DNA from: Euborellia annulipes
Lineage: Eukaryota; Arthropoda; Insecta; Dermaptera; Anisolabididae
DNA: 64,000 nt
Direction: 5' to 3'
NCBI GenBank assembly: GCA_023213315.1
Contig: JAKCPI010008000.1
Coordinates: 1-64,000, forward strand
The notes below the pieces were generated by a model. The model searched no databases, had not been told where the DNA came from, and worked only from the letters and a program-made list of their open reading frames with translations. Positions 31,390-42,469 of the stretch are shown one piece after another; within the stretch, counting starts at the first letter, position 1, and each line of letters opens with the position of its first letter. Position numbers and translations under genes: made by a program.

Positions 31390-31870
31390 TTCATTTACCT
31401 TTTAGGGTGTCGATTGATTCCTTGTTCGCATTTTGAAAGTAATCGAGGAGGGTTTTAGGGCCCATTTACGCCCAACGCCCTCCAGTAAACGCTACAAATG
31501 AAATTTAACGCTAACTGCCCATCATTCTCACTCGGAAGGGTGTGAAAAAAAAGAAAAGGGAGTAGAAAAAAAAAGCGAAAATGGCTGAGAACACAAGCAA
31601 GACTCATTTCTTTGCAGCTGATACTTTCCAAGGGGGAAGCCACCCTCGGCGTTTCGCCCCACACTCGGAAGGTCGTTTGATCCCATGTGTTTAGTTAATA
31701 AACCAATGAACGAAATGAGTCTGTCTTGGACGAAAACCGAAAACAAACCAAATGACCCGGCTATTGTTTTTTTCCTCCCCACTACACCATTCACATACAA
31801 CTTTCCTCTTTTTATCTGCGAAGCCTTTTCTACTGACGCCTGAGGGCTCAGAGTTTCTTTCACTTAATTA
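31390..31870. promoter_or_regulatory. Repeat-free island, candidate regulatory DNA
   Basis: Complex sequence (GTGTCGATTGATTCC, GGGCCCATTTACGCCC, TGTGTTTAGTTAATAAACC). Two overlapping antisense open frames here (69 and 111 codons) have no recognisable domain. Confidence 0.28.
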
Positions 31871-32769
31871 ACACAACGAGAGGCAAAGAAATTAATTTTG
31901 ACAATTTCTTTTGTACTAGGAGTAAAATAACATCATTTTCAAAATAAATTACCTGTTGAAGTGCAGGAATAAGAAGAAAAAGAAACACCAAAATTAAAAT
32001 ATGTTTGAATAATAATAATAATAATACAGCAAGTTGTGTGCTGTGCGCCAGTCACACCAGATTTTTTTTATTAAAATCCTGTTCCCAAATAAGTTTATGA
32101 CTTCATTACATGTTCTTGAGTAAGAAACGTATGAAGTCGATAGCGATCTAAATAGATAAAATAATTGAGAAAGGCATTGTATTTATAGAATTTTTTCATA
32201 AAATAAAATTTTTACTCCTTTCATGACTAGATGAACAAGTATAGCCAATATCAAGAAAAAATATAAGCTGGGGCTGAAAGGAGGCAGCCAACAGCCGAAA
32301 ATAAATTTAAAAAAAAAGTATAAACCAAAATTTTGAAGAAAATTTGTAAATAACCTCTAAAATATCAAGGAATAATCATAATCATTTATTTTCTTCCTGG
32401 CTGCATGTGACTATTGGTCATTATAGGTCTTCGGACTTTATGCACCCATTCCAAAAAAAAAAAAAAAAAAAAAAAAAATAATCATAATAAATTTACTTAT
32501 TTTGAGGAATCTTACTATTTATCAATTTAAAAAAAATTTCTTATGGTAAAGGATTGGAATTTTTTAAATTTTTTTTATGTCTGACTTTCATGATGTGTAC
32601 TAAAACGCCCATAATTATTAACTGCTTATATTTATTCAATTTAATTAATACTGCAATAAATGTTATCTGTTTGAATTTGACTATGATATTTACTAATTTC
32701 AAATATGACTTGAGTAATTTTTCAGTTTAGTCTCAAGTTCTATTTGAAATTGAAATATATTGAATACTC
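31871..32769. other. AT-rich DNA with one family A palindrome arm
   Basis: 32027-32069 keeps AAGTTGTGTGCTGTGCGCCA and GTCACACCAGATT, the right arm of the family A palindrome, next to an (AAT)n run. A long A run lies at 32453-32479. Confidence 0.5.
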
Positions 32770-33080
32770 TCGATAAATATTAACGCGACGAATGAGCCGA
32801 TTGATGGCGAATCGAAATGACAAGTGTTAACCCGTTTTAATCCAGGAAAGGGTGAGCCATATGAGACCATGAGGCGATGATGGGCGTAATCTAATGAGCA
32901 GATTATCGCCAGGGCATTAGGCAGAATGGAGAGAGGATCGGGATGGTGTAGAGATGAACGCTACACCCCTTTGATGGTGCGTGGGAATGACGCCAGGCGC
33001 GCATCAATCAACCCGGGGGCCATCGCCAAGGCGTAGACAGCCAATTCCTCCCTCCTTCATGGCGAACGCTTTCTCTTCTC
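32770..33080. promoter_or_regulatory. Candidate enhancer island with Otx/Bicoid-type sites
   Basis: Repeat-free, balanced sequence. It holds TAATCC (32838-32843) and an inverted pair TAATCT - 7 nt - AGATTA (32887-32905). These are the recognition words of K50 homeodomains such as Otx, known upstream regulators of Rax in vertebrates. Regulatory role is inference. Confidence 0.35.
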
Positions 33081-33383
33081 TCTTATTCAATCTAATTGCA
33101 ATTAGCAATTAGTAAACATCTCTATAATCAGCCAAGGTTTATCCTACTATATCACTTGAATAGGTTGCTTAAGTGATTTGGATTGTTTATGTTTTTGAAA
33201 AATAATTTTAAAAAAATATACACCATTTACTAAGTAATTTAATTTCGGATAATTAGATTAATTACAATATATTGATTGAAAATTAATGAGTGATGACGAA
33301 ACACCTCTATCACGCTGATTTTTCGGCAAGGATGTAGAAAGGAAAAAAACATTTTATTTACTATTTTTTTTATCCTTAATTTT

Positions 33384-33622
33384 AAATTTTTTTTTAACAC
33401 TCACACTTTTTTCCCACTCACACTCACACACACAGTCTTTTCGGCAATAGGCCATATAAGACCGTTATGAACATATATTATTTGACGCTCCCTTGCATTC
33501 GCTATTTAAGCCATTTGGTATCCAAATGGCTTAAATAAAATAATCGGACTGCCTAGTATCCGAACCCGCGACCCTTGGTATAGAGGGCAGGCTCGCTACC
33601 AGCTACACCAAGCCCGAGGCCG
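33384..33622 (-). mobile_element. SINE-1 copy
   Basis: It is flanked by CCTTAATTTT (33374-33383 and 33623-33632). On minus: GGCTTGGTGTAGC A box, GCGGGTTCGGATAC B box, the complete palindrome, GACTGTGTGTG and the tail (T run on +). Confidence 0.87.
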
Positions 33623-33771
33623 CCTTAATTTTTATTTCTAATGGGAATAAGACTCATTTGGAAAAATAAAAAAACTTTAGTTTTTGTTTTTTTCCTTCAT
33701 ACATTATTGCCTAAAAATCAGTGGGATAGAGCTGTTTCGGATTAATTACAATATATTTTCATTGTAATTTT

Positions 33772-34547
33772 TACTTACTCTTACCCTATATATGAAATAT
33801 ATGGTGAGAGAAAGTATTGCGATCATGGCAAAAATTCGAGATTTTGATGGATATATTCTCAAAATTCGCTGCACTGCAATTTCATAGGGCCTATATCAAC
33901 TATTTTTTAGATTCTCTTTAAAATGTATATTTTGCCGTTGAAGTATTCTGAAGACCATTTTACTTTTGTTCTTCATAGGAAAGATAGGAGAAATGGTTGC
34001 TATGGTAACCGAATTTAAATCTTTCCTTTTTGATTTATTTTATTTCTGTCTTTAATTGTTTCCGAGAAAAATGGATGACGCCCCTCATTGTTTGTTGCCT
34101 AGGACAGAAACCAGCTCCTTTAAGTGACTATCTCTATCTCACTTGCACTCATTATTTTCTCTCTCTTATTACTCGTTTTAAATTCATTTTACGGCTCTTT
34201 CTTCCATAGAGCCAATATTAAATCCCTATGGTGATTTGTATGTTAATTTCGATTCAAAAGGGGGTCACGCATTTAAAAATTTTTTTTCCAATTCTTATGA
34301 AATTTTGTATTTATTTAGGATTCTCTATTGTGTATAAAATATCCAAATATGAAATTAAAATTAAAAAAAAAAAAACTATAGTTTATTTCAAGCAGTCAAC
34401 ATTTAAAATGCAAGTTTGGAACTAAGGTGCTATGGGAAACTAAATATATCTCTACACAAAAAATCTGGTGTGACCAGCACGGTGCACAACTTTCTCTTAC
34501 CGAAGGGTAAGAGAAAGTTGTGTGCTGTGCGCCAGTCACACCAGATT
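33772..34547 (+). mobile_element. Family A, variant with second segment only
   Basis: 5' hairpin (CTTACTCTTACCCTATATATG), shortened body, then TTTAATTGTTTC, TTTCGATTCAAAAGGGGG and the palindrome CTGGTGTGACCAGC ... GCCAGTCACACCAG. It supports the two-segment structure seen at 9511-10679. Confidence 0.8.
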
Positions 34548-34998
34548 TTTAAATTAAATTTCATTAAAAATAATAGAATAGCGTAAATTAGTTATAAAAC
34601 TGAGCCAACCATGTAGGTTTGTAATTTGAATGTAATCAAGTGAAGTGAATTTCCCTAAGCTCCCAATTCTCATGACACGATTTAACTCGATGATTGGAGC
34701 AAATGGATAAACTCCAACTAAACAAGATAAATTTAATCTCTCATAAAATTTCGGATTTAGACAAATTAAACTTTTAATTTGATTAAAGAAATTATTTATT
34801 TGCTCCATTTCATTTAAAAACAGAAATTGTATTGAAATGAAAAAAAAAGAAAAAGAGTTACTCTATTCCCTTGATTCAGGGCGGGCATTGAAAATGTCAA
34901 GGGCAAAACAAAGAAAGATGTAGCCTAAAATACTATTGAAATATTTAAAAAGTTTTAGCCACCAAGCAGCTCCACATTAAGCAATATTTATATTTTTA
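34548..34998. other. Non-coding AT-rich DNA
   Basis: An antisense 84-codon frame at 34554-34808 shows no domain. No element recognised. Confidence 0.4.
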
Positions 34999-35430
34999 GG
35001 CTGAACGCACATCATTTGAGCAAAAACGTTTTTGACAAAACGTCTTTTACCGATCGCACCTAAAACTGTTTTTTTCAAAGCTTTTCTATGGGTCAACGCA
35101 CACCGAGGAGGCAAATCACAATTCAACATGATTCGACATCATTGAACAAAATGTTTTGCCATTGAGGGCTTTGCTCTAACGGTGTGCGTTGGCATTGAGC
35201 AAAATATTTTGTCAATGAGCGTTTTGCTCAATCGGTGTGCGTTGGCATTGGACAAAATGTTCGGCCATTGATCAAAAAATGCCAACCCACAGGGATTTTG
35301 CAAAAACGCTCAATGACAAAACATTTTGCTTAATCGGTGTGCGTTGGCATTGAGCAAAACGTTTTGCTCTTGGACAAAACGTTTTGTCCAAGAGCGTTTT
35401 GCTCAATTGGTAGAGTCTATGGGTTCAGCC
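34999..35430. mobile_element. Harbinger-like MITE with arrayed AACGTT palindromes
   Basis: The perfect ends GGCTGAAC and GTTCAGCC are flanked by TTA on both sides, the 3-bp target type of PIF/Harbinger. The interior is a run of inverted words (CAAAACGTTTTG, GTGTGCGTTGGCATTGAGC) in both orientations, so it can fold in several registers. Confidence 0.65.
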
Positions 35431-35650
35431 TTAATCCAAAAAAGTATTATTTTGAAAATTGGATCAATAGTTGTCTTATTTAATACATAATTCTATATTT
35501 GTTTGGCTTTCTAAAAATCATTCATCCGAGAAAATTTGTTGATTATTAACGAAATTATTAACAAAATAGTTATCAAAGTGTGGTAAAAAAAAAACAAGAG
35601 CTGCCTATTTTTTAGGCGCTTTACTCATAGGACACTTGTAGCTATTATAT

Positions 35651-37171
35651 ATGGGGCATTCCACGCCAACTCGACCACTTCTGAACCCGACCATTTTTGA
35701 TTTGGCTGAAACTTTGTCATCTTTTTGTACCCTATTGAAAACGTGTCTGAGTATTTTTTCAGATTTTTCGACCCAGCCAAAAAAAAGTTATAGCATTTTC
35801 AAAAAACATCGATTTTTTTTTCAAATAACCGTAAAACTGTCAAAAATTAACTTATCGGGACGATTTTTTTTTTGAAATTTTTGTCTTTAAATGTACTTTT
35901 CAGAAATAAATATGACAAAATTTTACAGATTCATCTTGAACGTTTTTTTTGACATTTTCGGAAAAAAACAAAAATTTCGGGATGAATGGCACTTTTTTTT
36001 TTAATTTTTTTTTTTATAAAAAACTTTGATTTTTTCTACTAATGCTCTGAAAATTTCAGAGTGGGATTATTTCGCGTTCTATTTTTTTTTATTTTTGAAA
36101 AAAAAAAAAAAAAAATTTTCTCCGCTTATTTATCATGATGGTGCTCTTAAATTCTTCCAGGACTGCCCGAGATTCTAGAAAATTGAAGAAAAATAATAAT
36201 AATAATAGTTAGAGGTGATGAAAATCGAGAAAATTCCATTTATCCTGAAAAAGATAGAAATTAGTTGTGTATTCAACTACTGAAGTATTTGAAGCGTCAA
36301 GTAAAAGCTTAGAAACATGGGCGTAACTAGGGGGGGTGCCGGGGGGGCCTGGCCCTCCCAGAAAGCTCCTTGCCCCAAGAAAAATTAAAGGGGGGCCATG
36401 GGACCAGCCATCCTCCGGAGGCCCTGAAAAGCCCCATATTTTCTCAATTTTTCTTGGGGCAAGGAGCTTTCTGGGAGGGCCAGGCCCCCGGCACCCTCCT
36501 AGTTACGCCCATGTTTCTAAGCTTTTACTTGAAGCTTCAAATTCTTCAGTAGTTGAATACACAACTAATTTCTAATTTTTTCAGGATAAATGGAATTTTC
36601 TCGATTTTCATCACCTCTAACTATTATTATTATTATTTTTCTTCAATTTTCTAGAATCTCGGGCAGTCCTGGAAGAATTTAAGAGCACCATCATGATAAA
36701 TAAGCAGAGAAAAAAAAATTTTTTTTTTTCAAAAATAAAAAAAAATAGAACGCGAAATAATCCCACTCTGAAATTTTCAGAGCATTTGTAGAAAAAATCA
36801 AAGTTTTTATAAAAAAAAAAATTAAAAAAAAGTGTCATTCATCCCGAAATTTTTGTTTTTTTCCGAAAATGTCAAAAAAACGTTCAAGATGAATCTGTAA
36901 AATTTTGTCATATTTATTTCTGAAAAGTACATTTAAAGACAAAAATTTCAAAAAAAAAATCGTCCCGATAAGTTAATTTTTGACAGTTTTACGGTTATTT
37001 GAAAAAAAAATCGATGTTTTTTGAAAATGCTATAACTTTTTTTGGCTGGGTCGAAAAATCTGAAAAAATTCTCAGTCACGTTTTCAATAGGGTACAAAAA
37101 GATGACAAAGTTTCAGACAAATCAAAAATGGTCGGGTTCAGAAGTGGTCGAGTTGGCGTGGAATGCCCCAT
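35651..37171. repeat. 1.5-kb near-perfect palindrome
   Basis: The outer ends GGGGCATTCCACGCCAACTC (35653) and its complement (to 37169) begin arms of about 737 bp (35651-36387) and 726 bp (36446-37171), with only scattered differences (e.g. GTGTCTGAG versus CTCAGTCAC). The loop is 58 bp. TATATAT lies at both borders, compatible with a TA target. The centre includes hAT-like family I sequence. Frames on both strands mirror each other and carry no domain. Confidence 0.92.
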
Positions 37172-37539
37172 ATATATTTTTTAAACTATTTTGTTAATAA
37201 TCAACAGATTTTCACGAATGAATAATTTTTGAAAAGCCAAAGAACTATAGAATATCGTAAATATGTTTTTTGTATTTAGGGATAGTAAAAATTGCATTTG
37301 TAAAATTAAAATTTTTTTCAATATTAACATTTCAGATTTAGAACAATTTGAATAAATCCTATCCTGTATATTTTTTCTCTATATATTCTCTTTTATTTAT
37401 TTTAGACATGCTCTTCGAATGACCATTGAATATTTTATATGGATTTCATAGATTTTCCAAATCTCTAATGTTGTTTTTGAATAAAAAATTAACCATCCAT
37501 ATGAAATGATGACAGATTAGTATCTGATCAAGCATCAAT
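37172..37539. other. AT-rich non-coding DNA
   Basis: Nothing recognised. Confidence 0.45.
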
Positions 37540-37735
37540 CAATATGGCAACGTCGCCGTAATGATATAAGTGCCTTAGTGGCTTAGCCAGGGTGCAGACT
37601 TATTTTATTTCTATCCGGCATGATTAATCGCCTCCGACGATATGATAATTGCAACAAAATGTATGGCAAAGAATGCACTAGATTCACTAATCAGATTTCT
37701 TGTGCAGAAAACCTTGTCGACCAGTGTTATAGAAA
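37540..37735. promoter_or_regulatory. Small balanced island, candidate regulatory DNA
   Basis: GCAACGTCGCCGTAATGATA, GGCATGATTAATCGCCTCC and GATTCACTAATCAG within AT-rich DNA. Function is inferred. Confidence 0.25.
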
Positions 37736-37742
37736 TACTGAA

Positions 37743-37851
37743 TTTGGTATCCAAATGGCTTAAATAAAATCATCGGACTGCCTGGGGGTTCAAACCCGCG
37801 ACCCTCGGTATAGAAGGTTAGCACGCTAACCCCTACACCGGCCTCGAGGGC
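37743..37851 (-). mobile_element. SINE-1 head fragment
   Basis: On minus: GCCCTCGAGGCCGGTGTAGG, GGTTAGCGTGCTAACC, the B-box region GGGTTTGAACCC, AGGCAGTCCGATG and the palindrome, where it ends. Confidence 0.8.
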
Positions 37852-38264
37852 GAAACGTTAATGAAAGTAAATTAATTATTTTTGCAAAAATGTACATTCA
37901 TTCAGATTTATTGAAAATCCTAAATAACCAATTTTATACAAAAAGAAAAAATTGAGAAACGCTGCTCTATATCTTTTATAATACCCCAAGCTGGAGAGTT
38001 GAGTGAATGCTTTAACATTTAATTCAACTTTGTTCTAAGACGAGGGCATAATAACTTAATGTGGCTTCTAGCAATTTCAAATTCGGTCCATGATTTTGAC
38101 ATAACCATGATATAAAAACTTTCATTCATCTAGTAATTAAATGGAAACCTTTTTCAGTAAAGGTTAATTTGTAAAAGAGATCTTATCTTAGTTCTTCTAC
38201 ATAAAAAATACTTTATATATAAAACAAATAATATACTCAAATTTTAAAAATCACAGATGCTGGC
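37852..38264. other. AT-rich non-coding DNA
   Basis: Nothing recognised. Confidence 0.45.
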
Positions 38265-38757
38265 CGGTAGGGTCTAATCTTCAAGGTTAGATGTTTACTC
38301 GGCACACGTGGATGAAATTAGATGGTTGGTTTTTCAAATTTTTAATAAAATTTCTTTAAAATTTTACTAACAGGGATTTTATTTGTCAAGGTTGATATTG
38401 CGGGCTTTGCACAAATATTTTGGCTTAAACCATCTTCATAACTTGAATTATAAATACTGTACAACGATTTATTTTTGAATTTGTATCATAGAGAGTTTAT
38501 TGACAAGAGGTAAAAATTCAAAAATGTTTATTTTCTAAATCGTTGTACAGTATTTGTTCTTAAAGTTCTGAAGATGTCATAAGACGAAACATTTGCGTAA
38601 GGCTCGCAATGTCAACATTGACAAATAAAACCTCTGTTAGTAAAATGTTAAAGAAATTTTATTAAAAATTTGAAAACCAACCATCTAATTTCATACATAC
38701 GTGCCGAGTAAACAACATCTAACATTGAAGATTAGAATCTACCGGCCACCTGAAGAT
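38265..38757. repeat. Long fold-back with hammerhead-like remnant
   Basis: Arms of roughly 200 bp: TCTAATCTTCAAGGTTAGATG with CATCTAACATTGAAGATTAGA, and ACTGTACAACGATT with AATCGTTGTACAGT. The right arm reads CTGAAGA, T, GTC/GAC with a 4-nt loop, GAAAC (38568-38590). The NUH cleavage site is lost (GAAACATTT). Confidence 0.75.
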
Positions 38758-38897
38758 TACAATAATATACTGTAATAGGGGAGGATAGCCAAGGTTAGAC
38801 CGCGGGTTTAAATGGACCACCATCATTACTTTAATACTCCACCACCAGAGAATTTTTTTATTTTATAAATTTTAGATAATTTTATTATTTTTTTTAT

Positions 38898-39065
38898 CAT
38901 TTGGATACCAAATGGCTTAAATAAGAATGGCTGGACCCCAAATACATATATATTAAAATATCGGTTATCGTCAAAAGTCTTATATGGCCTGAGTTGTCGA
39001 AAAGACTGTGTGAATGTGTGTGTAAATGTGAGTGTAAATGAGAATAAATGTGAGGGTTAAAAAAA
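38898..39065 (+). mobile_element. SINE-1, 5'-truncated
   Basis: It starts in the palindrome (CATTTGGATACCAAATGG) and has GGTTATCG, GACTGTGTGAATG and an A-rich end. It abuts family B. Confidence 0.8.
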
Positions 39066-39565
39066 TCATTGTGTGGTTTTATGAAACCACGATGCAAGTG
39101 AAACTTTTTTTCGGCGTTTAACTGAAAATTTTCAGAAAATTATTCAATTAAGGGTATTAAAATCGCGTTTTTAAACTTAACTTAATAATTGGAAAATGAG
39201 AATTGATAATGAGAAATCAATAAACGCATGTTAAAAACTGAGAACAATATTTATTTAGTAATTGAAGATTTGAATCATTTTAAATTATTTTAAAAATGAT
39301 ATTTTATCAATTTAAAAAAAGAAAAATCTCACAATTGGAACCGGGTTGATGGCTCTCGAGCTAGATACCGGTACTTGGGCTGGGGGGGGCCTCCGTGCGA
39401 GGAACCATGAGGGGAAAAGGGGGGGGGAGGGGATTTTTTTTATAGGATTGAGCGTCATATAGTATAGTATAGTGTCATATTCAAATTTCAACTTTTCTAT
39501 TTTTGTCGTCATGGCTTGTGACGTCATTACTTGTAGCGTCGCGGCCTTTGACGACATGCTGATGG
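39064..39565 (-). repeat. Family B repeat, inverted relative to 30464
   Basis: GTGGTTTTATGAAACCAC, GGCGTTTAACTGAAAATTTTC, CGCATGTTAAAAACTGAGAAC and the TGACGTCA-containing end (GGCTTGTGACGTCATTAC, 39510-39530) match 30464-30858 in reverse. About 110 bp of extra G/T-rich sequence lies at 39320-39440. Confidence 0.65.
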
Positions 39566-39809
39566 AATGTCAATATTGATAATCTCAAAAGTGAATTGGG
39601 TTCGAATCCCAGAGTGTCCGATGAAAATTTATTTATAAAAATAATAAGATTTTGGTGCTTTTCCTGGCAAACGTCCGTACCAAGTTGTAAACCGCTGTAA
39701 TAATTTTCATTTAAGCCAGTAAAATAAAAAAAAAAATATCCAATCGAGCCTGCACCATTCCGACGATCTCAGACAATAATTGACGGAATATCTATTTTAA
39801 ATAATACGT

Positions 39810-40086
39810 ATCTCAGCCAAAAACATCGGAGATGCAAAAGGGCGCCTCGCATTATTTTGCCTAGCGTCGAGGTGAAATCAAAAATGCGCCTCGCTTTTCT
39901 GATTTATATAAAAGCGAGGAAATATTTTCACTTAAATAAAACCCCTACAGAATTTTATTTGTTTCATATATCCTCGCTTTTATATAAATCAGAAAAGCGA
40001 GGCGCATTTTTTTGATTTCACCTCGACGCTGGGCAAAAATAATGCGAGGCGCCCCTTTTTGCATCTCCGATGTTTTTTGCTGAGAT
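39810..40086. repeat. Fold-back, 111/116-bp arms
   Basis: ATCTCAGC ... AAGCGAGGA (39810-39920) is nearly complementary to TCCTCGCTT ... TGAGAT (39971-40086), with a 50-bp AT loop. The arms are rich in GCGAGGCGC words. It lies next to the 99-bp tandem array. Confidence 0.88.
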
Positions 40087-40201
40087 TTCACTTCTTTTTG
40101 TGAAATATTACATTTAAATTTTATTTAACAATTTTTGCTTATTAAATATTAAGTTATCCCATGAATAGATCTTTTAATATGCATACCAAACAGTAAAAAA
40201 T

Positions 40202-41288
40202 AAATACATCGTTTGGTATTAATTCAAAATGATAAACATAGGATTTCACCAAATTTTATAAAATTTTAGGATTTTTATTTTTGTTATGTTGGTAGGATGT
40301 AAATACATCGATTGGTATCCATTCAAAACGATAAACATAGAATTTCACCAAATTTTATAAAATTTTAGGATTTTTATTTTTGTTATGTTGGTAAGATGTA
40401 AATACATCGTTTGGTATCCATTCGAAACGATAAACATAGGATTTCCCTAAATTTTATAAAATTTTAGGATTTTTATTTTTGTTATGTTGCTAGGATGTAA
40501 ATACATCGTTTGGCATCCATTCGAAACGATAAACATAGGATTTCACCAAATTTTATAAAATTTTAGGTTTTTTATTTTTGTTATGTTGGTAGGATGTAAA
40601 TACATCGTTTGGTATCCATTCGAAACGATAAACATATGATTTCACCAAATTTTATAAAATTTTAGGATTTTTATTTTTGTTATGTTGATAGGATGTAAAT
40701 ACATCGTTTGGTATCCATTCAAAACGATAAACATAGGATTTCTCTAAATTTTATAAAATTTTAGGTTTTTTATTTTTGTTATGTTGGTAGAATGTAAATA
40801 CATCGTTTGGTATCCATTCGAAACGATAAACATAGGATTTCACCAAATTTTATAAAATTTTAGGATTTTATTTTTGTTATGTTGGTAGGATGTAAATACA
40901 TCGTTTGGTATCCATTCAAAACGATAAACATAGGATTTCTCTAAATTTTATAAAATTTTAGGTTTTTTATTTTTGTTATGTTGGTAGAATGTAAATACAT
41001 CGTTTGGTATCCATTCGAAACGATAAATATAGGATTTCACCAAATTTTATAAAATTTTAGGATTTTTATTTTTGTTATGTTGGTAGGATGTAAATACATC
41101 GTTTGGTATCCATTCAAAACGATAAACATAGGATTTCTCTAAATTTTATAAAATTTTAGGTTTTTTATTTTTGTTATGTTGGTAGAATGTAAATACGTAC
41201 ATCGTTTGGTATCCATTCAAAACGATAAACATAGGATTTCAGCAAAATTTATAAAATTTTAGGTTTTTTATTTTTGTTATGTTGGTAG
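40202..41288 (+). repeat. 99-bp tandem array, 11 units
   Basis: Units start at 40202, 40301, 40400, 40499, 40598, 40697, 40796, 40894, 40993, 41092 and 41191, all 99 bp except one of 98. Each has ATCGTTTGGTATCCATTC then AAACGAT (a small hairpin) and TTTTATAAAATTTTAGG. From 40697 on, two unit types alternate (TTCTCTAAAT..GTAGAATG versus TTCACCAAAT..GTAGGATG), making a 198-bp higher-order repeat. Confidence 0.97.
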
Positions 41289-42469
41289 CACTCCTTCTTA
41301 TCACGTTAATCTATTTCTATCTGAATGGATCTATCCTAAAAATTTTTATTCCATTAGGGATGAAAATTACTAATATTAATAGAAATGTTCCTAGATGACG
41401 TCATCAGGGAGCAAAATAGTTAGAATTGTCTTTTCGCCACGTTAAAGATAGGACAAATTTGAAATTTTGAATACCTCTCAAAAAGTCACTTTTGATCCAA
41501 AATGAAATTTTATATCAAAGGTATCGGGTTTTTGATAGTATCTATTTGTATTTTAAATTTCATCCAAATCGGTCCAGCAGGGAAACCTGTAGCTTTGTCT
41601 AAAAATTTGAAAATTGAAGAAAAGAATGAAAAAAAAAAAAAAGAAAAAAAAGGAAAAAATAAGAGACTAACTTTTGACCTTCCGAAATCGGCAAAATCTC
41701 AACTTTGAGCCTCTGCCATTCTGTTTGGCACTGGAATTTTTTTTTGAATTCGTGCTCAAAATAATCCTTATTTATTCTAGTTTAATATAAAAAAAATTTG
41801 GCTCCGATATCTTAAAAACTTTTTGAGATATTCGCCCAGAAAGAGAAAAGTTTCTCAAAAAAATTTTTTCACGTCCCTATCTTTTATTAAGGATTTAAAA
41901 TCATTCTTGATAATATAGTCTAGGGACGACTCGTCCATCTAAATGCAATGGGCCATTGGAATCTATTGGAATATCAACTAAATGGTAGTATTAAGAGTTT
42001 CTTTTGCTTTCTTTTGCTTTTTACTTGCTCGGCGACGAGTCGCTCCCGCGACTCTTGATAAGCTTACTTTACTTTATAATATCATTTTGAATTAAATTCG
42101 ACTTTTTTTCATCATGATTTTAAAATGAAGTGATGTAATATTAGTAATTTAATAATAATTTAATTTCCAATGCTTTTTATTTAAAATTTTTTTAAAAGCT
42201 TTGATATTAAGCAAAAAATATTATTCAGAATTCGTAGTTTTCTGATCAATTATTCACCACCATATTTTGTATGTATGTATATATTTTAAATTAAAGAATA
42301 GGTTATCAAATACATTTTTCGTATTAATATTCACTCATTTTTTTTTTTTTTTTTTTTTGTTGATTTACATTCTTCTCAAAAAACTTTTTTGTTAGTCAAA
42401 TAAAATGAGAGATTCTAAATTCACCGGATGGAACTTTTCAAAAAAAAAAAAGATAATGCCTCAATTTGG
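41289..42469. other. Non-coding DNA, no recognised element
   Basis: AT-rich. The 68-codon frame at 41502-41708 ends in a lysine-rich A-run translation and has no domain. Confidence 0.45.

Noticed and set aside
35651..37184. Open frames in the large palindrome (60-79 codons)
   Set aside because: They mirror each other between the arms, are rich in A/T-run translations and have no domain.
40202..41288. CRISPR array
   Set aside because: The whole 99-bp unit repeats, with no unique spacers, in a eukaryotic intron.
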